From Halisarca cf. caerulea (lineage: Eukaryota; Porifera; Demospongiae; Chondrillida; Halisarcidae): a stretch of DNA of 64,000 nt. Shown here in pieces: positions 25,570 to 37,336 of the stretch (position 1 is its first letter; each line of letters starts with the position of its first letter). The notes under the pieces are model-generated. The model made no database searches, was not told the DNA's origin, and saw only the letters and a list, made by a program, of their open reading frames with translations. The stretch spans positions 177,501-241,500 of the forward strand of contig CAUJGJ010000441.1 of assembly GCA_963170055.1 (NCBI GenBank), read 5' to 3'. A program made the position numbers and the translations under genes.

Positions 25570-26496
25570 ATGGCGTCGGTCGTACTCCCGCAAGTCGTGG
25601 CTGTTTGCATTCAACATGCCATTGAATCGGGTCGAACGCTATCTTGGAGAATCCCGGAAAGTTTCAAGGGCACTTCAGTACAACTGTTTTGGAATAATGA
25701 CTACAACCAGGAGTCCCGAGTTGAACAAGCATACCCTTGGTCCCGCCGAGCACGTTCTTCAAAAAAGAAATCTCCTTCGCAAGTACGTAGAAGTCGGAGA
25801 TGTCTTGATGAATTCATCAAGAGCAAGTCTCAAGATTGTCAGCCAAAATATACTTTGGAAATCACCCAGGATAACCGGGCTTGCACCAATCAGTTTGTTG
25901 GCCACGCGGCTGATTCTGGCTATGTGCGCTTGATGACAGAGACTTCTACAACTTTTCCAGAACAACAGGCTACCAAACTGCCATTGCAAGTGGGTTCTTC
26001 GTCAAATAGTAACCGTACAGCCGCACACTCTACCAAGTCTGTTCCCCCTTCATCTCAGCAACTTAACCAACTTGAAGGCAAAAGCTGCACAACTTCTACT
26101 CAGAATGAACCTAAGAAAATGGTGTCTCCCAACCATCTTAGAACCTGCCAAACTTCTATGAACTCAGCCACTATAGATTTATCTAAGTGTTTCTCTAAGT
26201 GCTTTGAAAAAGGGGAAAATGGTGTTCCTGGGATCCGCTACAGATCTTCCACCGGAAGCTGTTGTTGGTCGCCTGTCAGCAAAAGTCAGGTACCGCAGGT
26301 AGACATACCTTATCAAGTTGATGACACCTCACTTGAAGATCTAATGAGTAGAGCTAAGGATGTGTCTTACTGTGAAATCCAACACCACCCTGGACTAAAG
26401 GTTTGTACTGGATGTGCGTCAAAAAATATTCACTGGGTTCCAATCACTGCTTCACCTGTAGCCCACAGGACCAGATCACGAACCAAAATCACATAA
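25570..26496 (+). CDS. Uncharacterised 308-residue ORF, retroelement ORF1-like
   Basis: Open from ATG 25570 (context aaaATGG) to TAA with no interruption. Residues 1-45 ('LPQVVAVCIQHAIESGRTLSW', 'VQLFWN') form a small folded-looking segment. Residues 59-85 are basic with 'KKKSPSQVRRSRRCLDEF', a K-S-P-S-x-x-R-R-x-x-R pattern that I associate with uncharacterised retroelement-linked ORFs of invertebrates. Residues 125-210 are Ser/Thr/Gln-rich and probably disordered; the C-terminus has a Cys pair ('VCTGCASKNIHW') that could bind zinc. No catalytic domain is visible and no reverse transcriptase follows. A 5S rRNA remnant ends 24 bases upstream. Could be a LINE ORF1 orphan or a domesticated gene; function unknown. 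Confidence 0.45.
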   Translation: MASVVLPQVVAVCIQHAIESGRTLSWRIPESFKGTSVQLFWNNDYNQESRVEQAYPWSRRARSSKKKSPSQVRRSRRCLDEFIKSKSQDCQPKYTLEITQDNRACTNQFVGHAADSGYVRLMTETSTTFPEQQATKLPLQVGSSSNSNRTAAHSTKSVPPSSQQLNQLEGKSCTTSTQNEPKKMVSPNHLRTCQTSMNSATIDLSKCFSKCFEKGENGVPGIRYRSSTGSCCWSPVSKSQVPQVDIPYQVDDTSLEDLMSRAKDVSYCEIQHHPGLKVCTGCASKNIHWVPITASPVAHRTRSRTKIT

Positions 26497-26774
26497 CACT
26501 TCTTAGTTTAGTCCAGCTACCAGCAGACCTTGCTAGTTGTCCTTCAACACAGCTCCTTTCCCTAACATTTCAACATCATGATGTAATATCTTCACCATGT
26601 ATTTTCTTGCTGTGTTGTAAAACTCACTAATAATAATACAATAATAATAACAGTGTGTTTAGTGTCTATATAATATAGAGTGTCTAGTAACTGTATCTCA
26701 ATAGTGTCTGTATCTAATAGTATACATAACATCTCTAGATTGTCTATAGTTTACACAGAGTGTAATACATAATG

Positions 26775-26980
26775 CAGTGAAGACTGTCTTAAAGACCACC
26801 TGTATCAAAGGACCACTTGTCCATAAGGACCACAGTGACTCTGAACAAGTCCAGGAACCACTATATAAATCATTACTGAGTCTGTTGTACCTTTACTGTA
26901 GTACATAAGGACCTGCAACCTGTTTACAGAGACCATGATTTGTTCATTCCTTGAGTGGTCTTTATACACAGGTTTCACTG
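26775..26980. mobile_element. CAGTGAAACCTGT MITE family, diverged copy C
   Basis: Same family as 17587 and 20035: ends CAGTGAAGACTGTCTTAAAGACCAC and ...CACAGGTTTCACTG, with internal 'accatgatttgtt' and 'ttgagtggtctttatac'. About 206 bp and more diverged; the left TA flank is lost. Confidence 0.8.
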
Positions 26981-26984
26981 TCTA

Positions 26985-28974
26985 GAGTGTTTAAGTGTGT
27001 CTGCGTGTTTTGTGTGCCTGAGTGTCTAGACTGCTGGCTGTCTATAGTGCGTCTAGCTTGCATGTCTATAGAGTGTCTCTGTAGCTACTGTGTCCATGCA
27101 CTGTGTTTCTTGTGTGTTTACTGTGGCTATAATGTACAGAATCTGTTTACATAATTGCAGTGTGTTATACATTGGTAAACATGCACGTGTCCATGCATAT
27201 GGCTGATGACCCTCTAAATATTATCAGTTTTTAGGGGGAAGGTTGGGTTGACAATTTACACACATGCATGTTGGATTTCATAGGTTTCATTGTACAGGAA
27301 ACTATATATTATGCAAAATTGCAGTTACTGTACTTACCCATTAATTTATACAAAGTCTTCAGAATCTATATTTCCTACATTATGCTAATAATGTTTGCAC
27401 AGGGTATTTCTAGCCACCTGTAAAGATTAAAAATTCTGTAATCATTTGAGGGAAGTGTGAAAATTAGTGATAGAAAGGTACAGTTGAGATCTGAAGGTAT
27501 TACAAATATCATAGTTTACATATGATTGTCAGAGAATCGCAGATCCCCTTATGGCATAGGTGGAGGAATAGGAAGGGCCAGAAGAGCCATGGCCCCTCAT
27601 TTATCCCAAGGGTGGGTCAAGTATGTCCCCCTCGCAAAAAATATAAAAATATTGTTTTGTTTTGCCCATCACTAAATATGTACTATAATACTCCTTGTGA
27701 AAGACCATCTCTTTTGTAACACCAGCTTTGCTAGTCACAAATGTAGTTTACATAATATGTAACACTATATTATATAAACCACTAAGATATACTTTATGAA
27801 AAACAGCCAAAATTGTACAAATTAGCACCTCTTGGCAAGATCAAAGGGAACATCAAAGGATTGTTTTGAAAGCAATTGACAACTATACACAAAACAATTG
27901 ATTGTTTAGAAATCATTGATATATTGACTGAATGTCCAACTGTTGCAGCTGGTGTATCATTCAGGGTACAAATTTGCACTTTCTAGTTAGATTTTTAATG
28001 GTGGACATAATTATGTGTCCCATACTAATTACCCCCCCCCCCCCCCCACCCCCTTAATCAGAGACCACCTTATTTAGATACCACCTTTCACAGGTCACTA
28101 CTAGGGAAGTCTCCCAAGAGAAGTACTACAGTAATTGTAGCTAAATCCTCAACATATTTGATACCCCTTTATCAACTTAATAGGCTTGGTGGCTCTCTCA
28201 CCTTTTTACTGTGCTTAACACCTTACAGATTACATGTGCGGAGAATCTTAATTAAACATCTACTCATATTTGCAGAAAAGTGTAACCTGTGACTGCAGTT
28301 ACAGGTACACGTTAAACATACACAAAATATTCAGGTATCTGTTAAAATTGACATAAAATAAGCGTAGCATGCTTCTACGGACGTCCCTTTTATTAACCGT
28401 TTTGCACGCCTCAATTATTTTACAGAAGATTTCGAAGCAAATGGATGGGTACACGCACAGGAGTAAAAATCTACAGGAACAAAAATGATATGAAGTGCAA
28501 TTTCTTTAGAAATTTAAGTGTTCGAATAAAGGTATCATCTTCCTGAATGGAAGTCTCCTCAAATATGTATAATAAGCTTGTAGTATGGTGCATACGAGAC
28601 TCATGATGAGTTTGAGACAGCTGTGAAAAAGCCATGCTGGCCTGATGTCAGCATTGTCGAAAACCTTTTCGAAGGAAATGAAATGGAATTTCACTACACT
28701 CTTCTACAAAAATGCGCTACATATTGAGGATATTTGTATGCGGCAAACATTTTTATGAGGCATCATATAATTCTGTTCAACCGTAATTTGGTTGAATTCT
28801 TACGAAGTTTGCTATGGGCATAATATCCAGCAACAAAGGACATGTTATATATATACCTTATTTATTACAGCCGTAATTCGGCAGTCAAACGTCAACTTTA
28901 TTATTTCTTGTACCGCAATGTGGAGTGTTAACGTACTCCATAACTGTATAAGTATATAAATTATACAGTCATAG
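26985..28974. other. Intergenic, mostly unrecognised
   Basis: Holds a C run at 28,031-28,046 with a decayed piece of the 4120-4308 MITE family (to about 28,130). Short frames have no supported function. Confidence 0.4.
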
Positions 28975-29357
28975 AAATATCACTGTTGTTTCTCATAACG
29001 TAATGCACTCAGTATGATGAATTGGCTAAAAGATATACTTTGTTCACCACACAGTTCATCCATTCAATTGGTTAAAAGGTAATTATATATGAATTTGGTT
29101 CAACACGCACAGTTCATCCATTCCTGAATCCCATGCTCTATCGGAAACCACATTTATCTGTTGTATATACTTCCAGGAGCTGTGGTAAATGCAACTTAAT
29201 AGTCCAGTGGGAACCTTATTGATAAGACTACCACAGTTTATTGCCCAAGTAGGAAACCCTATTGTAGAGAAGACTGATTATATGTGCTAGAGATGCAGCT
29301 GAATCAATTCCGACTAGCCATTCTTCACATCTATACCAAATGATGTGATGGGCACAG

Positions 29358-29366
29358 TATATAAGG
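29358..29366 (+). promoter_or_regulatory. TATA box of the secreted nuclease-like gene, copy 1
   Basis: TATATAAGG lies 78 bases before the start codon. The same motif lies 79 bases before the start in copy 2 (60565-60573), within conserved sequence 'ggcacagtatataaggaactacaggtgtag' (given as halves in each copy). Confidence 0.65.
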
Positions 29367-29435
29367 AACTACAGGTGTAGCACTTAACAGCTGGAAATTG
29401 ACTTGTGAATTACTGCGACAGAAATAACTACAAGA

Positions 29436-29490
29436 ATGAAGTATTTCATCCTTATGCTCTTAGTCTGCATCTATCATTTAAATTATGATG
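29436..29490 (+). CDS. Signal-peptide exon of secreted nuclease-like gene, copy 1
   Basis: ATG 29436 opens a 55-nt exon encoding MKYFILMLLVCIYHLNYD, a hydrophobic secretory signal. It ends with one base of a split codon at the donor GTGAGC (29491), phase 1. The matching exon in copy 2 (60644-60698) has the same length, phase and donor and differs in three residues. The second exon is 30595-31139, with a phase-1 acceptor. Cleavage near residue 18-19 is inferred. Confidence 0.75.
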
Positions 29491-30247
29491 GTGAGCCTGC
29501 TCCTGCATTAATGCTATTGTATTGCATAGGAATTGAAGAACACCGTAGCAGTATATTGGCATATCTAATGTCATCTTTTGCATATGGTACATGTCCATTT
29601 TGCACTTCTGCTTCAAAGTGAATAAAAAATCGCACGGTATTTTATTTATTTCTTCGTACTGGTTAAAATGTATCTGCATGAAACTATATATATCGTGTAG
29701 TTTGTTATGTGTCCTTTCGTATGATACTAAATGCAGAATACAAGGTGTTCTCCTTAAAACTATGAAATTGTATAGAAAAGCTGGTAGGATTGGTAGGTTT
29801 AAAGCTGTGGACCCATTACATGTAAATAAGGATTGTCATGCCCATATCCAAAATGTCTGAGTAGGGGATTTTCATACGCCAGGTGGAGTTTAGAAGATTA
29901 ACAAAAACAATGATTTAACACTACAAGCCCTCACATTTTTACCTGAAACTTCCCAAGGTGGCAAACAATCAAAATCACCATCTAGGAAAGTCATTTACTT
30001 CAAGTAATAACAAAGAACAGAAAAACCAAAGGCCAAATGGTTGTGCGTCGCATCCTACCAGGCGTCAAAGATCTAACTTTGCTACAAGTGCATGGGCGCC
30101 ATTTTGTCACTTGATAATCTTATGGCAAAGATTAAGCATCACTTAAAAATGATGTCAAGTATTTGCTGCACAACAAAAAGCTAAGAGTCACGATAAGTTC
30201 ACTTGACTTATGGAATGAAAGCCTAATAACTGCGCAAATTCCTTCCA

Positions 30248-30420
30248 CAGTGGAACCCACTTAACACAAACTCGCTTAACATGAAATTTTGGTTAATACG
30301 ATAGCAGAAAATGGCCCCTACCATGCTTCAAGTATTCCAATTTTTCTGATAACATGAAGTTCTGATAACATGAACACTTTTCACCAGTCCCTTGAGGTTT
30401 GTGTTAAATGGGTTGTACTG
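30248..30420. mobile_element. 173-bp CAGTGGAACCCACTTAACAC MITE in the intron of copy 1
   Basis: Inverted ends CAGTGGAACCCACTTAACACAAAC (left) and its complement with one or two changes ending ...TTGTACTG. TA follows on the right (30421-30422); the left flank is CA. Absent from copy 2, so it inserted after the duplication or was lost there. Confidence 0.8.
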
Positions 30421-30594
30421 TATTTGGCAACGGTACTTGTGCAGGTTATCTGTGGATTTTGACATGTTCCGTATGCGTTATAACTAAGTGCATGAGGTCT
30501 TTCTGTGGTGTTAGAAATGACTTACTTCTACATATTACTGATATTGAGCAATTGCACATTCAAACAAAAAATGCTTGCAACTTGTTTCTTATAG

Positions 30595-31139
30595 GTGTGA
30601 GTGGAAACCTTGTGGAGAAGATCAAGTGTGACTTCAAGTTCACAGACATGTTTTTTCCAAATATGGGAAGTATGAAAATGGGGGATATGATGCATAGTGC
30701 ACTGGAGTGTGTAGCAACTCATATTGAGTGCCTCAAAAGAATTGTAGTGGCACAGAATATTTTAAAAGTCATCAATCACTATCTAATCGTACCATGGAAT
30801 GAACGCTACCACCAAGCCTATACCCATATGGTTGTTTATTCAGCTGAAGTTCCTCTTAAAGATGATAATGGTGAATACTCGTATATAGATTTATTAGCAA
30901 TAGATAGACTCAACCACGAATGTGCAGTTGTAGAGTACAAGACAATTACTGAAAGTGGTAAAACTGCCGTAGATTTTAAGACACCACTAGCAAAAGCTAC
31001 GAAACAAGCAAATGGATATGCCGCAGGTCTTAAATTGGGAAGACTGCAGAACGAGAAATGTACCAAAGTGCATATATACGTTGGCCTAATAATAAATAGG
31101 CAATCTGTAACAGAGTTTAAACTTTATAAAGAGGTCTAA
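30595..31139 (+). CDS. Predicted secreted PD-(D/E)XK nuclease-like protein, copy 1, exon 2
   Basis: Acceptor ttcttatag before 30595; spliced to 29436-29490 it gives 199 residues. The C-terminal half has the PD-(D/E)XK arrangement: 'YIDLLAID' (Asp 117), then 'CAVVEYKTIT' (Glu 132-x-Lys 134), then a helix 'ATKQANGYAA' with Gln 156, as in the Q-x-x-x-Y motif after the active site of many such nucleases. 'HSALE' (Glu 56) may be the conserved helix-1 acid. Several Cys (30, 57, 64, 128) suit an extracellular protein. The hypothesis is a secreted DNA/RNA-cleaving or nucleic-acid-binding protein. Copy 2 keeps the same length and all these residues, which suggests selection on the protein. Fold assignment is by motif only; role unknown. 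Confidence 0.6.
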
Positions 31140-32984
31140 CCGTGGATGGATTTACTCCTATGGATATACTCCATTAAGCCATTACTTATTCATCTTGTTA
31201 AAGGAACACATGGTACCATCCACACTTCTTTGCTCTATTTTGGGGGTGTCATAATTTGGGTTGGACTTTAATTCCAGTGTGTAATGCTTGATATACCCTT
31301 TATAGTATGCAATTGAAGTGTGTTCATGAAATATATATTATGCAATAATAGAATGCATACTAGAAATTTAATAGGTGAAACATAATAGGATTTTAAGCAT
31401 ATAATAGGTATATTTTGAAAAACAAACAATCATGCACAGTTTACAAAACTACTTCTGCTCAATGGATGTTCAGCTGTTGCACTTGCATTGGAGTGTCTAA
31501 CTTGTAGCTTTCCTTTATTTCATAATATTTTGTTTGCAATTTGCTTGAGTATGTGCATGGGGCAGTATACAATGCCCATGAGTTCTTACTCCAAAGTACT
31601 TGTTTGGGATCGCCAGTGCCCTTTTCACAATGTGCCATCCTAAAATCACAGACATGCAATGAGAAGTAACTCATGTTAAGATCATTTTCAGTGGCGGGTG
31701 GCAATTGCCGTGTACTTTTCGTACAGTTGCTTGGGTATGGAAGTTAATATCCCCAATGTCTACCGAGTCATCCATGCATAATGGACCACCTTCAGGCATT
31801 GACATAATTGATACTTAAACATAAATCGTACATTAGACTAAGAATGCATGGCATGTTGCTAGTATATGCTAGGCCATCCCCTGCATGCTCACTCACTCAG
31901 GCAAATATTATATTCAATTGCATGACTCACAATAATATTATCTAATGTGCAAGACATTTCCTTGGAAGATTGATGTGGAATGCACTAGAGAAAAAATGAA
32001 TTTCCTGACATTGAACACATCAGGAAATGAACAGGAAGTTTGCACAACACACTTCCTGTACTTTTTCATAGACATTTCAGAGAGCAGAAATGGGGACCGG
32101 TTGGTAACATTTCCTATTTCTCAGGAAATTTTTGATGTCCTGTACCTATCAGGTATGCAGTACCATATATGTCAGGTTGTTTTCGGAGCTAATGAATGCA
32201 ACTTTTGCTGTTCAAAAGGATCTGTGAACTTTAATGAGAAGATGACATGGTATAGTGCATTGCTTTATTCAGTGGATTTGTTCGCATGCAAGCAATAATT
32301 ATACCATGTACTTTGCTTAGATTCTTAGTTTTAATCTTCCTTCAGTTCGCTTTGCTAAGCTTTAGGAACTTAGCTACGAATGAATCTTTGCTAATAATCT
32401 TCAAGCCTCCACGATATAACAAAGACAAAGAGCTGCTTAGAGGACTACAGTTAACCTGCTAGATATTGTTGGTTCACTGTTAAGAGATTAAAATACTAAC
32501 TATACCTAAAGGTTTAACAAACAATACACAATTTCATGTTCAATTGCAAAACAAGAGAGGAACTATTGTTGTGCAATCTCCAAATAGGGATCACAATTTA
32601 TTTTATCCACAAATATTAATTTTATATGACTCCCAAACATAAGGCTTGCTGCGATTTTTTTGTACCGTGAAAATTTCCTGATGTACCGTGTAATTCATAT
32701 ATGGGGCATCCAGTGTGGTGAAATTTCCAGCACTTGTATTTTCTTTGAGCTTTCAGTGGGCAGGAATTTTGCATATAATAAATTATATGATGCATGACTA
32801 TAGGCCTATATATATTGCACATTGTATAGAAATAATGATGAAATTGAGAGAATAATATTATTTTTGCGCATGCAAGCATGAATATATATTTTCATTTTAT
32901 TTTAGTTTTTTTTTAATTATTGAGACAGAAATTAGTACAACACAACGGTAAACAAAAATGTTATAAATATATAAAGATGAATCA
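31140..32984. other. Downstream part of duplicated block, then unrecognised sequence
   Basis: 31,140-32,165 is shared with copy 2 but open frames in it (31459-31704 on -, 31945-32298 on +) are broken or shifted in the partner, so they are not treated as genes. Nothing recognised in 32,165-32,984. Confidence 0.5.
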
Positions 32985-34510
32985 ATCCAATAATGACTCC
33001 ATTGCATGCCTACTGCTACTGATAATGGATAAACAGATAAATCTCTGAATAGCTACACAGATCCGTTGACAAAGTTTGTGATATGATTGTGGATCTCCGG
33101 TGAGTGTCCTTGTGCGGCAACCCAATTCTTTAAAGAAAGACCTGGCTGAATCACCAAAGACACCGAGCGAATCAATCCCGATGGGGACGAAATGGTGAGC
33201 GACTGCCAGTTCGGAATACAAACGTCTTTTAGCAGCTTCAGCTAGGTTAGCCGCAGAACCAGCTTCACCAGCTGCATGCCCAGAGTATCAGGGAGCAAAG
33301 ATGTCCCACACTGTTACATCCCACACCAGCGCCCTTCCTCTCTTCCATGGGATGATGGACATGCCATCAGGTCATTTCCCATCTGAATGGCAAAGGCCGA
33401 CAGGTTCAAGAACAGATGGTACTTCGATAGTGGCCAATGCCCTTTTCACTAGCTCGTTGAGGGAAGCATGGCAGGGGTGACATCACAAACTTTTGCGGCA
33501 GTGGAGTCCATGTCTTCCAGAGTAATCAACGTGCTGACGGCACTGGGCACAACAATGGGGGGAACAGAGTGGAGCACCTAGACGAAGATTCACAGCAACT
33601 CTGATGGACTCGTTGTCCATCCTCATGCCCAATGCAGATATGGGGAGAGCCTGTAGCCATGCACCAGATTCTTTTTGCTGAGATGACAATAGCCTACTCC
33701 TTGACACAGAATCGGCATTCTCCATGAGGTGGGACACTGCAGCACTGATGTGTGGAGTATCCCAGGCCCTTTGAGACCCTGTCAGTGACCCCGAAGGAGG
33801 ATCCCTGGCATGACCTTGTATCCATGAAGACATTGCTGCATCGAAAAAGGGACACTTACTGTTGACCATGGATTGGGGTAAGATAGCCTTGGTAAGGTCA
33901 GAGCTGCCAGCAGCATGGCAAAGCTCCTGATACCAAGTCAACCCGACTTCACTGGCAGTGAGGCTTGCAACCATGCATTGTCACTCAAGTGGACATTACA
34001 AATTGATTCAAGCAGATGGCGTTGAACACTGTCTAGAGAATCCATAATGGTAGAGCAAAAACAAGGCCATGTATGCAACAGGTAAAGGATCTTCGGCAAG
34101 GAGAATGCATTAGTGAGTAAACACAGAGCATCATGCGAAAAAAGAACCAGTCCAGTAGTCTTTCACCCATAAGCTTCATCTCATCAAGCTTTTGCTTCAA
34201 CACCGCATGAATGCTATCCCTCTCTCCAATAGATGCACCCAACAAGCAAGCGTCAGCTGGGTCTACACTGTGGAAATCAGGGGATACTGAAAGCATTTCC
34301 CTTTTGACCATGGGATCTGAACAAACAATTTCTGACTTCTTGTGATTTAAGACTCAGACCCAGCTGTTCAGCAGCCTCTTCAATGGTGTGCAAATCACTA
34401 AAAACATCATCACGAGATCCCCCAAGGTCCCATCATCAAGGCAGAAAACCTTGAATTCAGATTTGAGATCCAACAATACACTGTGCAATGTAAGGCTGAA
34501 AAATCAAATT
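32985..34510 (-). pseudogene. Decayed LINE reverse transcriptase/endonuclease, second lineage
   Basis: Reading right to left: 'FKVFCLDDGTLG' near 34,430-34,460 (a polymerase active-site-like DD), 'LGLSLNHKKSEIVC' in a broken frame near 34,330, 'SVDPADACLLGASIG' (34,270), 'LRLGAPLCSPHCCAQCRQHVDYSGRHGLHC' pieces near 33,500-33,580 (a Cys/His knuckle), and 'FVPIGIDSLGVFGDSA' with 'CQRICVAIQR' near 33,040-33,190. This is the RT-knuckle-endonuclease-tail order of an endonuclease-type LINE common in sponges and corals. Stops and frameshifts separate the pieces. It differs in sequence from the LINE at 37,219. Confidence 0.65.
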
Positions 34511-34538
34511 TGTCAAGTACTATGTCACAGCAAAATCA

Positions 34539-34540
<2 letters not shown>

Positions 34541-34581
<41 letters not shown>

Positions 34582-34645
34582 CTGATAGATGGATAGATAG
34601 GTAGATAGATAGATAGATAGATAGATAGATACTAGATAGATAGAT
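34541..34645. repeat. (AT)n followed by (GATA)n microsatellites
   Basis: (AT) from 34,541 to 34,577, then GATA repeats to about 34,645. Confidence 0.95.
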
Positions 34646-34649
34646 ATAA

Positions 34650-36124
34650 TTTGAATCAAATTTCTCAAGTCACAGCAAAATCAGCAGTTTCAAATGATGA
34701 TAATGCAGCAGAACCAGGCAGTCCAAGCAGAAGTGTTTAAGATGTTGTTTGACAAGAAGGACGTATAGTTATCTCAAGTGCAGTTTAATACTTTTTATTT
34801 TTGTTCATTATCTCATTAACATCCTTCTGTCCATTGCATACATCATCACAATGACTATGAACTTCAATATCAATTTATGTATCTGTATGTAGTTGTCATC
34901 TGTAGTTTTCATCTCAGTACAACATATCAATAATATATTGATGATAATAATAATAATAATATCGATTTTGAATTAATCACTGTAACTTGCATGCTTAGTT
35001 AATATATTAAAAGGTAAATAAAAGTAATCATTATAATATGAACAGTAACGAGTTGGCAAAGTATGAACTTAATTAATTAATGTAACGTAACTGTTTCTAC
35101 AGTGGAGCTGGCCCTGTATGGGGTATATGTTTGGCAATGGCATCACGGACCGCAGGTGAGTTATGCCCAATTTTGGCCATAACTCAAAATGGACGCCCTT
35201 TTGGAAGCACTCGAATTACGCTTTGTGTTGCTTTCTGAATAAGATTGCACAGGGTGTTTATAACCGTCTATTGCTTGTCAACGGTGCTTGTTTTCAACGT
35301 CATCAATTAGTGGCTGTTTTAATGTTTCTTAGCGTCTTTCAGATGATGTATGAAATTTCACATATCAACAGAATGGGGGAGAAGGCAACTTTTGTGGCTC
35401 TGGCAGTTATGTTCAGGGCGAAGATTCGCATGTGGGACATGTCCACGCTAATTCGGTGGTGTGGAAATTTCAGCTGTTTTTATAGCTTCATTTCTTGACT
35501 TGTAGAAGCTTCAGAGTGTCAAACGATGGCTTTATACACAAGTAGACATGTAAGCATTTCGAGGATTAAACTTATAAAAGGCTTAATTCTATTGCGAAGA
35601 AGTTTGTAAGGCTTTCCTTGCTGGTGCAGGTACCAATGCCATTCTTCTCCAAAGCCGAGATCGTCAAAATTGGCCATCAAAGGGCGAAATTCTAGCTCCT
35701 ATAACTCGGGACATGCAGAAACAACGCTTCTCTTGCACCCACATGAAAAGTTGCAAACTACAAATAGCTCAATGCTGGCACCAAGAAACTGTCTCTAGCT
35801 TGTTTCCTCACGTAGTGTCCAGCCGAGAACTAAAATTTCGAAGAACATCCAGTTAGGTCACATGCCAGCATGTGAAAGAGCAATGGCTACGCCAGAGAAC
35901 GTCATTTAACGTGGATTTGGTTTCGTATATGCCCGAATATCCACCCGAATCACAAGATAAAAAAAGTGTGACTAATAACTTATAGGCGCCGAAAGGTAAC
36001 GTTTCACCCCTTTGCAAACTGAGAAGTACTATCATAATATATCTGGACATGTCCCACATGTGCTAAGTCGCTTGGTCGGACCTCTAGGTGCCTTCGAATC
36101 TCACCAAATCCTACTTCGATGGAA
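34650..36124. other. Repeat-derived, no gene
   Basis: About 35,425-35,625 ('tgggacatgtccac' to 'gtttgtaaggctttcct') is repeated at 63,290-63,490. 35,253-35,272 ('cacagggtgtttataaccgtc') is the inverted counterpart of the end at 36,593-36,613, so 35,250-36,613 may be one non-autonomous element with ~20-bp terminal repeats CACAGGGTRTTTATAAC. Confidence 0.5.
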
Positions 36125-36613
36125 TCTTAAGATGTTTTAGTTTGTGAAAATGGTTCCAGGCATAGTGCTACAATCAAGCAGTGTCTTGCAATTGGACCAT
36201 TTATGCTAACTTTTGGCCGTTTGAAGGGTGAAAAAACAGGTTTTTCGGTTAAAACTTTCTTACGAAAGATTATAACCTAGAGTCCGGAACGATTTCTGAA
36301 TAGCCCACCACTTCTTCTGTCTTTTCATGTTATCTCATGTAAATTGAAAGGGATCTAAAGGTCTGACCGAGGCGAAGTTTTTCTGAAACTCCAATGTATT
36401 CCTAACTGGCTATCTTCCTTCAGGCAATACAATAATAGGTAGAAACAATCGCTAGTTAAGTACCAACATGCATGGAATGTATACAATTTTCGCCTAGTAA
36501 AATGAACTGGGCAAAAATCTTGTCAACGAAGTAGAAATAATAATTCATGCTGCTATTTCAAGATGGCCATTTTTGCATTTTCTTCCTGGACAGTTATAAA
36601 TACCCTGTGTATG
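36125..36613. repeat. Dispersed repeat copy B (partner 15,507-15,985)
   Basis: Same-orientation copy of the 15.5-kb repeat; both start 'aatcttaagatgttt' and end 'cctgtgta'. Confidence 0.8.
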
Positions 36614-36868
36614 ATGACATTTACTGTTTTTTGTATTCTGAACATATTGAAGTTGTGTTGGTACACTTCTAACGATTCTCTGTGACGACTTGATCTCCCT
36701 AACAGCATTTTTTTCGGGTACTGTAAAATCAAGAAAATTGCGAAGAGGCGGTGGTGAATAGCTTCTGAACACAACATTAAGTTCAAGCAACTCCTTAGGT
36801 TCAATAACTAACTCAAAGATTCCTGGAGCCTTGTAGCTCAAAGCATGGCTGTTATATCCAGGGGTTTA

Positions 36869-37055
36869 TGTGATAACTTTGCATGTGCATGTGTGTAACA
36901 CGTATCTGATTGATTGAATGATTGGTGTTGATTAGACATTTTGCATAATGTATTGAATGCGTGTGTTGTTGTATGAAATTCAGTGTAATGAAGAGTCGAA
37001 TGATAGTGAATTGTTAGCAGTAGGCTCTGAAGCTGTTTGACCTATAGTTACTACA
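36869..37055 (+). repeat. 5' LTR of the gypsy element
   Basis: 187 bp, TG...CA termini; differs from the 3' LTR by roughly ten substitutions, for example gcatgtgcat versus gtatgtgcat near the start. Confidence 0.92.
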
Positions 37056-37090
37056 TTTTTTGGCGACGAGTTGGATTAAGATATCGGATC

Positions 37091-37218
37091 ATGGCTGCGC
37101 CGCTTTTTGGGAAAGAAGGGAAAGAAGAATGGACGCACTACGAGGAACGCTTGACTCATTTTTTCGACGCGAACGGCATTGATGAGGAAACCAAAAAGAG
37201 GTCTATTCTCTTGCCCAT
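37091..37218 (+). pseudogene. gypsy gag, 5' part
   Basis: ATG 37091 lies 36 bases after the 5' LTR. The frame reads 'MAAPLFGKEGKEEWTHYEERL' (given to 20 residues as MAAPLFGKEGKEEWTHYEER) then 'FFDANGIDEETKKRSILLP', the start of a gypsy capsid. It is cut at 37218 by the LINE insertion and continues at 52485-52500 after the target duplication in the same frame. Confidence 0.8.
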
Positions 37219-37336
37219 CGAATATAATTATACCACATACTTACAATGAAGGAAAATTCAAGTAATTTAGAAAAAGAAAAAAAAAATGCTATAATTTATA
37301 TCACAGTAAGGTTAACAATGTGTTATTGAAATCTAG

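Larger units (their letters stand above)
28975..32165 (+). repeat. Duplicated block, copy 1 (partner 60,240-63,283)
   Basis: About 3 kb is collinear with 60,240-63,283 in the same orientation: promoter region, signal-peptide exon, intron ends, nuclease-like exon and 1 kb downstream. The main unshared stretch is about 30,000-30,480 in the intron, where copy 1 carries a MITE. Confidence 0.85.

Noticed and set aside
31459..31704. Minus-strand frame with 'SLHVCDFRMAHC'
   Set aside because: Counterpart at 62561-62890 shares part of the sequence but shifts frame within the shared region; best explained as conserved non-coding.
31945..32298. 117-residue frame downstream of nuclease copy 1
   Set aside because: The homologous region in copy 2 (63,070-63,280) is frameshifted and stopped, so coding is not conserved.
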